Assembly: GCA_963697565.1 (NCBI GenBank) | Contig: CAVOOM010000007.1 | Location: 248,001 to 312,000, forward strand | Length of the DNA: 64,000 bases | Reading direction: 5' to 3' | Source: CAWFSE01 sp963697565 | GTDB lineage: Bacteria > Actinomycetota > Actinomycetes > CAVWCF01 | Shown here: positions 10,538-19,425 of the stretch, one piece after another | Layout of the letters: every line of letters starts with the position of its first letter | Position numbering within the stretch: position 1 is the stretch's first letter | The notes under the pieces: generated by a model | The model's database searches: none | Told to the model about the DNA's origin: nothing | Seen by the model: the letters and a program-made list of their open reading frames with translations, nothing else | Made by a program: the position numbers and the translations under genes

Positions 10538-11323
10538 CTATCCGGGCTCAGGGTCGAGCAATGCGTTGCAGGCCGCCATCTCGGCCACCCGGGCGGCCCG
10601 ATCCAGGCCGCGCAGCGCCGATCGCCGTGCGTCGGAGTCCGCCCTCCCCACCGCTCCGCCGTCATCTGCCAATGCCGTGGCGCAGACCGCGCGAAGCCGG
10701 CGGGCCTGGGCGAGCGCCTGCCGGGCACGCGGCGGGTAGGGGGCCGGGAGGCCCTCCCCGTCGAGCGCCCCCGTGCGGAGCGCGGTGAGCACGTCCCCGC
10801 CGTCGTCGGTCCAGCGGGCCACCTGGAGGGCGGACAGGGCCTCGGCGGCCGCACGCAGCGACTCGCGGAGCGCGCGGTCGGCCTCGGCGAGCCCGGGCCG
10901 GGAGGCCGGGGGCGGCTCGCTCGGCCAGGCACGCGCCCAGTCGATCTGCGCCCGGCCGGGCTCGGGCACCAAGACCACCGGCGGGCCCCCCGACGAGGAT
11001 CACCGCGGCGCCCGCCCGAACCGCGGCCCGGGCCACCGCGGCGGGGCCCGGCAGCCCCCGCCACGTCGCCAGGGACGGGCAGCGCCAGGCGGAGGCCGCG
11101 GACTCCGCGCGACGACCAGCGGGCCAGCGCGACCGGCCAGGACTCGGGCTCAGCCCCGTCGCCCCACTGGATGCGCTGCGGCGGGCCGCCACCGGTGATC
11201 CGCTCGCCCGCCAGGTCGGGGCTCGCGTCGCCGTGCAGGCAGGCGTTGCCCCAGACGGCCGCACGGACGGCCAGCCGGTCGAGACCGACGCCCGCGAGCG
11301 CAGCGGCGTTGGGTCTCGGCCAT
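10538..11323 (-). CDS. Conserved protein of unknown function, frameshifted
   Basis: About 260 residues when rebuilt from three frames: MAET...NAAALAGVGLDRLAVRAAV, then RITGGGPPQRIQWGDGAE, WPVALARWSSRGVRGLRLA, a glycine/alanine-rich stretch VARAAVRAGAAVILVGG, and ALRTGALDGEGLPAPYPPRA near the C terminus. I do not recognise a catalytic motif or membrane segment. The gene lies 12 bases upstream of serB on the same strand, so they are probably cotranscribed. Start ATG 11323 is inferred. An in-frame extension further upstream is not supported. Confidence 0.55.
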
Positions 11324-11389
11324 CGGCCCAGCGTAGGCGGGCGACGGGCGGGTGCACGTCCGGCCCGCGCCGCGGATAGGTTCCGGGGC

Positions 11390-12201
11390 ATGGGTGACGT
11401 GCTCGGGCTGTCCGGCGTCACGGTCGTGCGCGGCGGCGCCGATCCTGCTCGACCGCGTCGACTGGTCGGTGGACGACGGGCGAGCGGTGGGTCGGTGCTC
11501 GGCCCCAACGGGGCCGGCAAGACCACCCTGCTGCCAGGTCGCCGCGACGCTGCATCCACCCCACGCGGGGCACCGTCGACGTGCTCGGCGAGCGGCTCGG
11601 CGCGGTCGACGTCTTCGAGCTGCGGCCGCGGATCGGGCTGGCGCAGCGCCGCCCTCGCCGAGCGCATCCCAGCCGGCGAGCGGGTCGCTCGACGTCGTGC
11701 GCACCGCCTGCGTACGGCATGACGGCCGCTGGCGCGAGCGGTACGACGCCGGCGACGACGCCCGGGCCCGCGGCCTGCTGGCGCAGCTGGGCGCGGCGCA
11801 GCTGTCGGACCGGGTCTTCGGGACGCTGTCCGAGGGGGAGCGCAAGCGGGTGCAGATCGCCCGCGCCCTGATGTCCGACCCCGAGCTGCTGCTGCTCGAC
11901 GAGCCGGCGGCCGGGCTCGACCTCGGCGGCCCGCGAGGACCTCGTGGCCGCCTGGGCGGACTCGCCGCCGAGCCGCTGGCCCCGGTCAGCGTCCTGGTGA
12001 CCCACCACGTCGAGGAGATGCCGATCGGGTTCACCCACGCGCTCTTGCTGCGCGCGCGGCCGGGTGGTGGCCGTCCGGGCCGCTCGACGAGGTGCTCCGC
12101 GACGGCCCGCTGTCGGAGTGCTTCGGGATCGCGTTGTCGGTCCACCGCTGGGCGGGCCGTTGGTCGGCGCGCGCGCTGCGCCCTCGTCGAGAGTGGGGCT
12201 C
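11390..12201 (+). CDS. ABC transporter ATP-binding protein, heavily frameshifted
   Basis: Stand-alone ATPase subunit of an unknown ABC system. It starts MGDVLGLSGVTVVRGGA; Walker A LGPNGAGKTTLL (about base 11500), signature LSEGERKRVQIARALM and Walker B ELLLLDEPAAGLDL (about 11830-11925) are present in separate frames. At least five single-base breaks occur and no in-frame stop is found before the next gene, so the 3' end is approximate. No permease gene is adjacent, which suits the subfamily of lone ATPases found beside serB in Actinobacteria. That placement comes from memory and is not visible in the sequence. Confidence 0.65.
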
Positions 12202-12638
12202 ATGGAGCGCCTGGGTCTGGTGGGTCGTGGCGGCGCTCGGCCTGGCCGTCATCGAGATCGCCACGCTCGACCTGATCTTCATCATGCTGTGCCGCCGGAG
12301 CGCCTGGCCGGCGCCGCGACGGCCGCGCTGGGCGGCCCGGTCGCCCTCCAGGTCATCGTGGCCGCGGTCGTCTCGCTCGCCATGCTGGGCCTGGTCCGGC
12401 CGATCGCCCTGAACCACCTGCGCCAGCCGGCCGAGATCCGCACCGGGGTCGACGCGCTGCTGGGCTCCGAGGCCGTGGTCGATCGAGGCCGTGGGCCGCG
12501 ACGCCGGTCTGATCAAGCTCGGCGGCGAGACCTGGACGGCCCGGCCGTACGACCCGCACCCACGTGATCGAGGTCGGCCGCGAGGTCGACGTGGTGCGCA
12601 TTGACGGGGCGACCGCCGTCGTCCTCGAGTCCGACTGA
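12202..12638 (+). CDS. NfeD-like membrane protein, frameshifted
   Basis: NfeD family protein (short form) that partners SPFH/stomatin proteins. The helix AWVWWVVAALGLAVIEIATL, then ALAGAATAALGGPVALQVIV and VVSLAMLGLVRPIA give the membrane part; EIRTGVDALLGSEAVV and the ending VVRIDGATAVVLESD give the OB-fold C-terminal domain. Frame breaks are needed near 12206, 12290, 12480 and 12560. ATG 12202 plus one frame correction gives M-E-A-W-V-W-W. The SPFH gene starts 21 bases downstream, the usual operon order. Confidence 0.75.
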
Positions 12639-12659
12639 CCGACCGCCAGGGAGCCGCTC

Positions 12660-13604
12660 ATGGACACCGGAACCATCGCCGGATTGATCATCACCGGGCT
12701 GCTGCTGCTCCTGGTGCTCATCACCCTGGCCCGCACCGTCCGGATCGTCCCGCAGGCGCACGCCGGCATCGTCGAGCGCCTCGGCCGCTACAGCCGCACG
12801 CTCAACGCCGGGCTGTCGATCCTCATCCCGTTCGTCGACAAGCTCAAGCCGCTCGTCGACCTGCGCGAGCAGGTGGTGTCGTTCCCGCCGCAACCGGTGA
12901 TCACCGAGGACAACCTCGTGGTGAGCATCGACACGGTCATCTACTACCAGGTGACCGATCCCAAGGCCGCCACCTACGAGATCGCCAGCTTCATCCAGGC
13001 CATCGAGCAGCTCACCGTCACAACCCTGCGCAACGTGATCGGCGGGATGGACCTCGAGATCACGCTCACCAGCCGCGACCAGATCAACGGCGCCCTGCGC
13101 GGCGTCCTCGATGAGGCCACCGGCAAGTGGGGCATCCGCGTCAACCGCGTCGAGCTCAAGGCCATCGACCCGCCCGCCTCGGTGCAGGAGTCGATGGAGA
13201 AGCAGATGAAGGCCGAGCGCGACAAGCGCGCGTCGATCCTCACCGCCGAGGGCTACAAGCAGAGCCAGATCCTCACCGCCGAGGGCGAGCGCCAGTCTCA
13301 GATCCTGCGCGCCGAGGGCCAGGCCCAGGCCGCGATCCTGCACGCCGAGGGCGAGGCCAAGGCCATCGCGCGGGTCTTCGAGGCCATCCACGCCGGCGAC
13401 CCAGACGAGAAGCTGCTGGCCTACCAGTACATCCAGGCGCTCCCGCAGATCGCGGCGGGCGCGTCCAACAAGGTCTGGGTCGTTCCGGCCGAGCTCACCA
13501 AGGCGATGGAGGCGATCGGCGGGGCCTTCGGCTCCAACCTGGCCCGCCAGGCCGATCCGGCCGGTCAGCCCGCGGTCACCGACGGCCCGGGCTCGCCGGA
13601 CTGA
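12660..13604 (+). CDS. SPFH/Band 7 domain protein (QmcA-like)
   Basis: A 314-residue stomatin/prohibitin homologue, anchored by one N-terminal helix (IAGLIITGLLLLLVLITLA) and forming membrane scaffold oligomers. The SPFH domain spans roughly residues 30-190 (GIVERLGRYSRTLNAGLSIL through RVELKAIDPPASVQESMEKQ), followed by a coiled coil with repeated ILTAEG/ILRAEG/ILHAEG units (about 198-235). The frame is intact. It sits downstream of the NfeD gene, consistent with a functional pair. The 3' end overlaps the opposing transglycosylase gene by 40 bases. Confidence 0.9.
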   Translation: MDTGTIAGLIITGLLLLLVLITLARTVRIVPQAHAGIVERLGRYSRTLNAGLSILIPFVDKLKPLVDLREQVVSFPPQPVITEDNLVVSIDTVIYYQVTDPKAATYEIASFIQAIEQLTVTTLRNVIGGMDLEITLTSRDQINGALRGVLDEATGKWGIRVNRVELKAIDPPASVQESMEKQMKAERDKRASILTAEGYKQSQILTAEGERQSQILRAEGQAQAAILHAEGEAKAIARVFEAIHAGDPDEKLLAYQYIQALPQIAAGASNKVWVVPAELTKAMEAIGGAFGSNLARQADPAGQPAVTDGPGSPD

Positions 13605-14683
13605 GCGGCGAGCTGCGCCGCGATGCGCAGCACCATCGCCACGTACCAGTCGGCGTGGTTGTAGTTCCAGATCGCGCCTCGCAGCGTGGACGGGCTGCCC
13701 CCGCCGTTGCGGCACAGGTAGCGCGCTGCGGTGAAGACGGCATCCGCCGGTGAGCGGATGTCGAGCGCGCCGTCGCGGTCGCCGTCCACGGCGTACGCGG
13801 CGAAGGTCGACGGCAGGAACTGCATCGGACCCGTCGCGCCCTTGCTGCTCACGTTGGTGTTGCGGCCGTGGCCGGTCTCGACCTGGCCGATGGCGGCCAG
13901 GACCGGCCACGGGAGTCCCGGGCAGGTGGGCGCGGCCGCCCGGTAGAGGCTGAACATGTCCGAGGGCACCGGCGCCGCACGGGCGGCTGCCGCCCGCGCG
14001 GTGGCGGCGGCCTCGGCGGTGGCCCGCGCCCGGGCCAGCTCGGCGGCGGCCTGCTCCGCGGCGGCCAGGGTCTTGGCCTTGGCCGACAAGGCGTTCAGCC
14101 GGCTGGTCGCGTCGTCCAGCACGGCCTGCAGCGCCGCGTATCTCGCCTCGACGTCGCCGAGCCCGAGGGTGGCCGCCTCGGCCGTCTGGTCGGCCGCCAC
14201 CGCCACCAGCTGGGCGTCGGAGGCGGCCGCCTCGGCCGCCTCGGCCCGCGACGCGCCGGCCGCCAGCACCGACCGGATGCCATCTCCGCGCCGGAGCACC
14301 TCACCGGGGGAGCGCGCGCTCAGGACGGTCGCGTACAGCGCGGCGGTGCCTCCCGCCATGTAGAGGGCGCGCGCCCGGGCGCTCTGCGTACGCCGCTCCT
14401 GGGCCGCCAGCGATTGGGCCAGCGAGGCGCGCTGGTCGGCGCCGATCCCCGCCGTCACCGCTCCGGACACCCCGGCCAGCGCCTGGTCGTACGAGCGCAG
14501 GGCGGCCTGTAGCTGCGGGCGCAGCGCTGCGACCTCGCCCGCTGCGCGCTTCGCCTCGGCCTGCGCCTGGGCCGCGGACTCGGCCGCCGCCGGACCCGCC
14601 GGGAGCAGGCATGCCGCGGCCACGCCGAGCAGACCCGCCCACGCCGCAGCGTGCGAGACGGGCCGCCTACGTCGGCCACTCAC
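13565..14683 (-). CDS. Secreted lytic transglycosylase-like protein with coiled-coil region
   Basis: A 372-residue exported protein. Signal peptide: basic start MSGRRRRPVSH, hydrophobic AAAWAGLLGVAAACLLPAG, then AAA-ES cleavage. Residues 35-230 are Ala/Glu/Arg-rich and predicted coiled coil, as in NlpC/EnvC-like adaptors. The C-terminal 120 residues are a transglycosylase SLT-type domain: LAAIGQVETGHGRN (catalytic Glu about 266), SSKGATGPMQFLPSTFAAYA and AIWNYNHADWYVAMVL. It likely cleaves peptidoglycan outside the membrane. The clean frame contrasts with the upstream genes on the other strand. Confidence 0.85.
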   Translation of the reverse strand: MSGRRRRPVSHAAAWAGLLGVAAACLLPAGPAAAESAAQAQAEAKRAAGEVAALRPQLQAALRSYDQALAGVSGAVTAGIGADQRASLAQSLAAQERRTQSARARALYMAGGTAALYATVLSARSPGEVLRRGDGIRSVLAAGASRAEAAEAAASDAQLVAVAADQTAEAATLGLGDVEARYAALQAVLDDATSRLNALSAKAKTLAAAEQAAAELARARATAEAAATARAAAARAAPVPSDMFSLYRAAAPTCPGLPWPVLAAIGQVETGHGRNTNVSSKGATGPMQFLPSTFAAYAVDGDRDGALDIRSPADAVFTAARYLCRNGGGSPSTLRGAIWNYNHADWYVAMVLRIAAQLAAQSGEPGPSVTAG

Positions 14684-14784
14684 CCTCGGAGTTTCGGCCC
14701 GGGACGCGGTCCGCTTGACGTCCCGAGCAGGTGAGATCCGCCCCAGGCGCCGTTGGGGGCGCCCGGCGAGGGATCCTGGGCGCC

Positions 14785-15621
14785 ATGCCCCGTCCTCAGG
14801 TCGTGCACTCCGCCGCCGATCCAGCGATCGCCGACTACCTGCGGCTGACGGACGCCGACTGGCGGCGCGCGGTCGAGCCCGGCCTCGGGCTGTTCGTCGC
14901 CGAGGGCGACAAGGTGATCCGCCGGGCGGTCCAGGCCGGGCACCCGGTGCGGTCGGTCCTGTGTGCCGAGCGCTGGGTCGAGCCGCTCGCTGACCTCCTG
15001 GAGCCGCTTGAGGCGCCCGTCTACGTCGCCGACGACGCGGTGCTGCGGGACATCACCGGCTTCGACGTGCACCGAGGCGCGCTGGCCGCCATGGGCCGGC
15101 TGCCGCTGCCCTCGATCGCCCACCTGGCGGCATCCGCGCGCCGGCTGCTCGTCCTCGAGGGCGTCGTGGACCCGACCAATGTCGGCGCGGCGATTCGCTC
15201 CGCGGCGGCACTGGGCTTTGAGGGCATCGTGCTCGATCCGCGCTGCGCCGACCCGCTCTACCGCCGCGCGGTCAAGGTGTCGATGGGGGCCGTCTTCACG
15301 GTGCCGCACGCCCGCGCGACAGGTGGCCCGCCGACCTGGCGGCCCTGCGCGACCACGGCTTCGCCCTGTGGGCCCTGACCCCGGCAGCCGGCGCCGTCGA
15401 CCTCGAGCAGATCGCTGCCGAACCCCCCGAACGGGTCGCGCTGCTGGTTGGCACCGAGGGCCCCGGCCTGTCGCGTCACGCCCTCGCGGCGGCGGACGCC
15501 CAGGTGCGGATCCCCATGCAGGCCGGGGTCGACTCCCTCAACGTGGCCGCGGCCGCGGCCGTCGCCTGCTACGCCCTGCGCCCGCCCACCGCCCCGGAGG
15601 GTGGAGACTCACCACGCATGA
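14785..15621 (+). CDS. TrmH family RNA 2'-O-methyltransferase, frameshifted
   Basis: SPOUT-class methyltransferase acting on rRNA or tRNA ribose. The N-terminal substrate domain (FVAEGDKVIRRAV) is followed by motif 1 VLEGVVDPTNVGAAIRSA, then, after a frame break near 15320, motif 2 LLVGTEGPGLS and motif 3 IPMQAGVDSLNVAAAAAVA. In the downstream frame there is no stop before the hydratase ATG at 15618. A stop exists in a neighbouring frame (TGA 15619-15621, an ATGA overlap), so I infer another surplus or missing base near 15590 and give that end. Specific RNA position is unknown. Confidence 0.8.
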
Positions 15622-16568
15622 GCACCGGTCACCTCTCCCTGCGGCACGACGGGCCAGTCCTGGTGGCGACGCTGGACAGCCCTCCCGACCAGTACCTCGA
15701 CGCGGCCACGGTGGTGGCGCTCACCGACCTCGTCGAGGGCCTGCGGCGCGACCGGTCGGTCCGGGCGCTTGTCCTCACCGGCGCCGGCGACAACGGCTGG
15801 CCGCTGCACTACGACATCGCCGAGATCGCCCAGGGCAGTGAGGAGGTGGCGGTCACCCTCAGCCCGCGTGCCGCCCGCGCTGCGTACGCGGCCGTGCGCG
15901 GCCTGGCGCGCATCCCCGGCGCGGGCGCCGGGATCGACCGCTCGCCCGCGCGGGGGATCCTGCAGGTGGCCCGGATGCACGCGACCCTCGGCGGGCTGGG
16001 CCGGCTCGACCAGGTGGTCATCGCCGCGATCGGCGGCTCGGCGTTGGCCGGGGCCTTCGAGCTGGCGCTGTCCTGCGACCTGCGCATCGCCGCCGAGGGC
16101 GACTTCCGGTACGGCCTGCCCGAGACCACCCTGGGCTTCCTCCCGGGCGGCGGCGGCACGCAGCGGCTGGCCCGCCTGGTGGGTCCGGCCAAGGCCATCG
16201 AGCTGATGCTGGAGGCCCGGCCGGTGGACCAGGGCGAGGCCCTGCGCCTCGGCCTGCTCACCCGCACCGCGCCGCCCGAGGACCTGCTCCAGGAGGCCGT
16301 CGCCACCGCACAGCGCATCGCCTCGCTCGCGCCTGGGGTGGTGGCCGGCGTCAAGCGGGCGGTCTACGACGGGGCCAGCCGATCGCTCGCGCGCGGCATG
16401 GACGTCGAGGCGGCGCAGTTCATGTCCTCGGCGTCGACCGAGCAGTCGCGTGGGCTGTTGCACGCCTTCGTCGCCGACACCGATGCGGCCGGCACCCCCT
16501 GGACCGACCCGGCCAAGCTCAGCCGCTGGCAGCCAGGCGGCTCATCGCACGCTCCGCCATCGCCGTGA
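15618..16568 (+). CDS. Enoyl-CoA hydratase/isomerase family protein
   Basis: A 316-residue crotonase. Oxyanion-hole segments are VLTGAGDNGWPLHYDIAE and IAAIGGSALAGAFELALSCD. The second active-site region ETTLGFLPGGGGTQRLARLV has the family's Glu and GGGGTQRL. GGTGGAG lies about 11 bases before ATG 15618. Its start is coupled to the end of the TrmH gene. The 50-residue insertion around RGLARIPGAGAGIDRSPARG is longer than in canonical EchA proteins. Substrate unknown. The C terminus overlaps the opposing GMC oxidoreductase by 50 bases. Confidence 0.85.
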   Translation: MSTGHLSLRHDGPVLVATLDSPPDQYLDAATVVALTDLVEGLRRDRSVRALVLTGAGDNGWPLHYDIAEIAQGSEEVAVTLSPRAARAAYAAVRGLARIPGAGAGIDRSPARGILQVARMHATLGGLGRLDQVVIAAIGGSALAGAFELALSCDLRIAAEGDFRYGLPETTLGFLPGGGGTQRLARLVGPAKAIELMLEARPVDQGEALRLGLLTRTAPPEDLLQEAVATAQRIASLAPGVVAGVKRAVYDGASRSLARGMDVEAAQFMSSASTEQSRGLLHAFVADTDAAGTPWTDPAKLSRWQPGGSSHAPPSP

Positions 16569-18053
16569 TGGTGAGGCTGGGGTTCACCCCGACGTTGGCC
16601 GGCACGGCGGCGCCGTCGGCGACATAGAGCCCCGGGTGGCCGAACACCTGGTGGTCAGGGTCGAACGACCCCGCTGGGTCGGGTCGGACGCGACCGACGC
16701 TCCGCCGAGCACATGGGCCGTCGCCGACTTGCCGAGCAGCGACTCCAGCAGCGTGCCGTACGGCCGTGCCGCCGCTGGCCGCGGCGAACGCTCGCGCGGA
16801 AGCCTGCGCCTGCGGCAGGTACGCCGGGCGGTGCCTGCCGCCCGGCGGGATCGCCGTGGTGATCCGCCAGGCGCCGGCGGTGCGGCGGTACTCCAGCCGC
16901 AACTCGCTGTCGACGTTCTGCATGACCGTGAGCATGGTGACGCGCCGGCTCCAGTCGCGCGCCACCAGCGGCCGCAGTCCCAGACGCGGGGTCCCGGACC
17001 ATCGCCGCGAGGGTCCGTCAGCCGGCGCTCGCGCTGGTCGCGGCCGTCGACAAGCGGCCCCATGTACCAGCGCATGAACCCGTACGACGGCGGGAAGCGG
17101 TTGTTGGTGACGTGGGTGTCGGCGTCGGGCCAGAAGTCGCTGCTGATCGTCGGTCCGGCCGACACGTCGACCGACGAGTCTGGCTGCATGATGGCGACGA
17201 AGGCCTCGCTGTTGGTGCGGACGCGGGTGCCGGCAGCCGCCGAGACGCGGGGGAGGGTGCGGTAGCGGTCGCGGGAGGCGAGCAGCAGCCTGGTGGTGCC
17301 GAGCACGCCGGCCGCGAGCACCACCGTGGGAGCGGTCCACGTCTCGGAGACCCCGCGGGCGAGCGAGCCGCGCGCGTGCACGCGGTAGCCGCCGCCCGCG
17401 AGGGCCTCGACGTGCGTGACGGTCCGCTCGGGCAGCACCCGCGCGCCGTGCTGCTCGGCCTCGTCGAGGTACGCCTGGCTCACCGAGGTCTTGGCCCCGA
17501 CGGCGCAGCCGGTGAGGCAGCGACCGCACGAGGTGCAGGAGGCGAAGTCGATGCCTTGCGGAGTCGGCCCCCAGGTCGTCCTCCACCCCGAGCGCGGCGG
17601 CAGCGCCGCGCAGCCAGTCGTCCTGCGCGCCGTGGGTCGGGTTGGGCTGCGCGCGGAAGCGTCGGGACGCCTCCGCGTAGCCGGGCTCAAGGTCGCTGCG
17701 CCCAGTCGACGCCGGTCGACGCCCAGGCGGGATGCTCGAAGAAGGCGGCCTTGGGGCGCAGCAGCACCCCGGCGTAGACCAGGCTGCCGCCGCCGACGCC
17801 GACGCCCGCGACGAAGAACACGTGCCGGAGCAGGGTCTGGTGGAAGTATCCGCGCAGCCCGATCCGCGGCTCCCACAGCAGCCGCCGGGTCGACTCCGCC
17901 CCAGCGTCGAGGTCGGCGGGAGTGAGCCGCCGGCCCTTGCTCGACCACCAGTACGCGCCGCCCCGACTCCGCCAGGCGCAGGGCCGCGACCCCGCCGCCG
18001 AAGCCGCTGCCGACCACGATCGCGTCGTACGCGTGCGGCGCCTCGGTCGTCAT
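16519..18053 (-). CDS. GMC family FAD oxidoreductase with a CxxCxxCxxxC motif, several frameshifts
   Basis: Glucose-methanol-choline type flavoenzyme, closest in layout to cholesterol-oxidase-like (ChoD) proteins. FAD motif GSGFGGGVAALRLAE (residues 16-30); LVYAGVLLRPKAAFFEHPAW appears in an alternate frame; the C terminus GLYVADGAAVPANVGVNPSL then TITAMAERA is the GMC signature. Breaks near 17945, 17705, 17575 and 17010 each correspond to one base. At 17505-17537 the protein reads CTSCGRCLTGC followed by AVGAK, spaced like a [4Fe-4S] ligand set. Substrate unknown. The start ATG 18053 is 60 bases from the divergent GNAT gene. Confidence 0.75.
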
Positions 18054-18112
18054 GCCCCCATTGTGTCCAGGAGCCGTCGGGTGCGGCGCCTTCGCGGGAC
18101 TAGCGTCGAGGC

Positions 18113-18652
18113 GTGTTCACCACCGAGCGGCTGCTCATCCGCGCCTGGGACGAGGACGAGGCCGACGTGGTGCTCGACATCTACGGCCGCCTCGAGGTCG
18201 CGCAGTGGCTCGGGGCGGTCCCGGCCCCGCTGGAGAGCCTCGCCGAGGCGTACGAGCGGATCGTGCGCTGGAACGGCCTGATCGACGGGCCGTACGGGAT
18301 CTGGGCGCTCTGCCCGATGGCCGGGGGACCGCCGGTCGGGACCGTGCTGCTTCGCCCGATGCCAGACCACCAGGGCACGCCGACGGCCGACATCGAGGTC
18401 GGCTGGCACCTGCACCCGGACGCCTGGGGACGCGGGTACGCCACCGAGGCCGCGGCGGCGTGCCTGCCGCGGGCCTGGGACCACGGCGACAAGCGAGTCT
18501 GGGCGGTCGTGCGCGAGGGCAACGCGCGCTCGATCGCCGTCACGCGGCGGCTGGGAATGCAGCCCCGCGGCGTGGTCGATCGCTGGTACGGCCTGCCCCT
18601 GCTGGCCTTCTCGATCGACGCCCCCCAGCGAAGCGAAGGCCCAGCGGCCTAG
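18113..18652 (+). CDS. GNAT family N-acetyltransferase (RimJ/RimL-like)
   Basis: A 179-residue acetyltransferase that uses acetyl-CoA. The start TTERLLIRAWDEDEADVV is typical of RimJ/RimL-type GNATs. The acetyl-CoA loop is DAWGRGYATEAA (R/Q-x-x-G-x-G/A), then NARSIAVTRRLGM, the motif B region. Starts at GTG 18113. The acceptor, a protein N terminus or a small molecule, cannot be told. It overlaps the converging membrane gene by 4 bases at the 3' end. The frame is clean. Confidence 0.85.
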   Translation: MFTTERLLIRAWDEDEADVVLDIYGRLEVAQWLGAVPAPLESLAEAYERIVRWNGLIDGPYGIWALCPMAGGPPVGTVLLRPMPDHQGTPTADIEVGWHLHPDAWGRGYATEAAAACLPRAWDHGDKRVWAVVREGNARSIAVTRRLGMQPRGVVDRWYGLPLLAFSIDAPQRSEGPAA

Positions 18653-19050
18653 GCCGCGGTCACCGAGCGGCGCCACAGCAGGGCGGCTGCGACCTCGGCC
18701 GCGCCGACCGCGGCGAAGGCCGGTTGCAGGGGGCTGCCCCAACCGACCAGCGGGTACTGCGCGACCACCCAGCCGACGAGGACGGCTCCGACCGCAACCG
18801 CGGCACCGGGCGCGCGCGGGCTCCCGCGCAGGCCCATCACCAGCGCGGCCCCCTGGGGAACGCCGATGAGGGCGCCGAGGGCGAGCGCCGGGATGGTCGG
18901 CCCGTCGATGAGGGCGAAGGCCTCGGAGAGGTCCGCCACCAGGGGGTCGAAGGATCCGGAGAGGAAGCCCTGGACGCCGATCGCCGCCCCGAACACGGTG
19001 AAGGCCTCCAGGGCCAGGGTGGTGCGACGTGCCGCTGTTCCCTTGGTCAT
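18649..19050 (-). CDS. Small four-helix membrane protein, unknown function
   Basis: A 133-residue protein with four predicted membrane segments (LEAFTVFGAAIGVQGFL, IPALALGALIGVPQGAALVM, AAVAVGAVLVGWVVAQYPLV and AFAAVGAAEVAAALLW) and few polar residues. No family motif recognised. ATG 19050 chosen since the segment before it is compositionally unlike coding sequence. It lies divergently, 67 bases from the next small membrane gene, which may be functionally linked. Confidence 0.6.
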   Translation of the reverse strand: MTKGTAARRTTLALEAFTVFGAAIGVQGFLSGSFDPLVADLSEAFALIDGPTIPALALGALIGVPQGAALVMGLRGSPRAPGAAVAVGAVLVGWVVAQYPLVGWGSPLQPAFAAVGAAEVAAALLWRRSVTAA

Positions 19051-19117
19051 GGGGCCACGGTCCACACGCCGCGCCGGGGCCCGGCAGAGGCGCAGGTCCC
19101 CTTCGTACCCTGGGGCC

Positions 19118-19402
19118 ATGGACCACAGCGAGCGGGCCGCGCCCGCCCTGGTCGCGTACATCGCCTGGATGCACCTGGCGTACGGCTTCGTCGTGATCAC
19201 GCTGCCGTGGTGGAACGAAGACGGAGCGGCCATCCATCCGCTGCTGCTGATGAGCTGGGCCGGCACGACCCTCGGGATGGTGCTGCTCGCGTGGGGAGTG
19301 CGCGGCGAGGGCTGGCCGCCCAGGGGGGTCGCGTGGCTCGCGTCCCTGCTCGTCTTCGATGCGGCGGGATTGGGCTTGTTGCTCATGTGGTGGGCCCGCT
19401 AG
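19118..19402 (+). CDS. Small three-helix membrane protein, unknown function
   Basis: A 94-residue protein with three hydrophobic segments: ALVAYIAWMHLAYGFVVITL, LLLMSWAGTTLGMVLLAWGV and VAWLASLLVFDAAGLGLLLM. Start ATG 19118; the open frame continues upstream but its translation there is Arg/Ser-rich and not coding-like. No motif recognised. Probably a short membrane accessory protein. Confidence 0.55.
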   Translation: MDHSERAAPALVAYIAWMHLAYGFVVITLPWWNEDGAAIHPLLLMSWAGTTLGMVLLAWGVRGEGWPPRGVAWLASLLVFDAAGLGLLLMWWAR

Positions 19403-19425
19403 CGACGGACCCACCACACGGCGCC

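Noticed and set aside
12513..13910. Minus-strand 465-residue frame opposite the SPFH gene
   Set aside because: Asp/Gly/Leu/Val repeats such as LGGEDLAL are the antisense image of the coiled-coil repeats.
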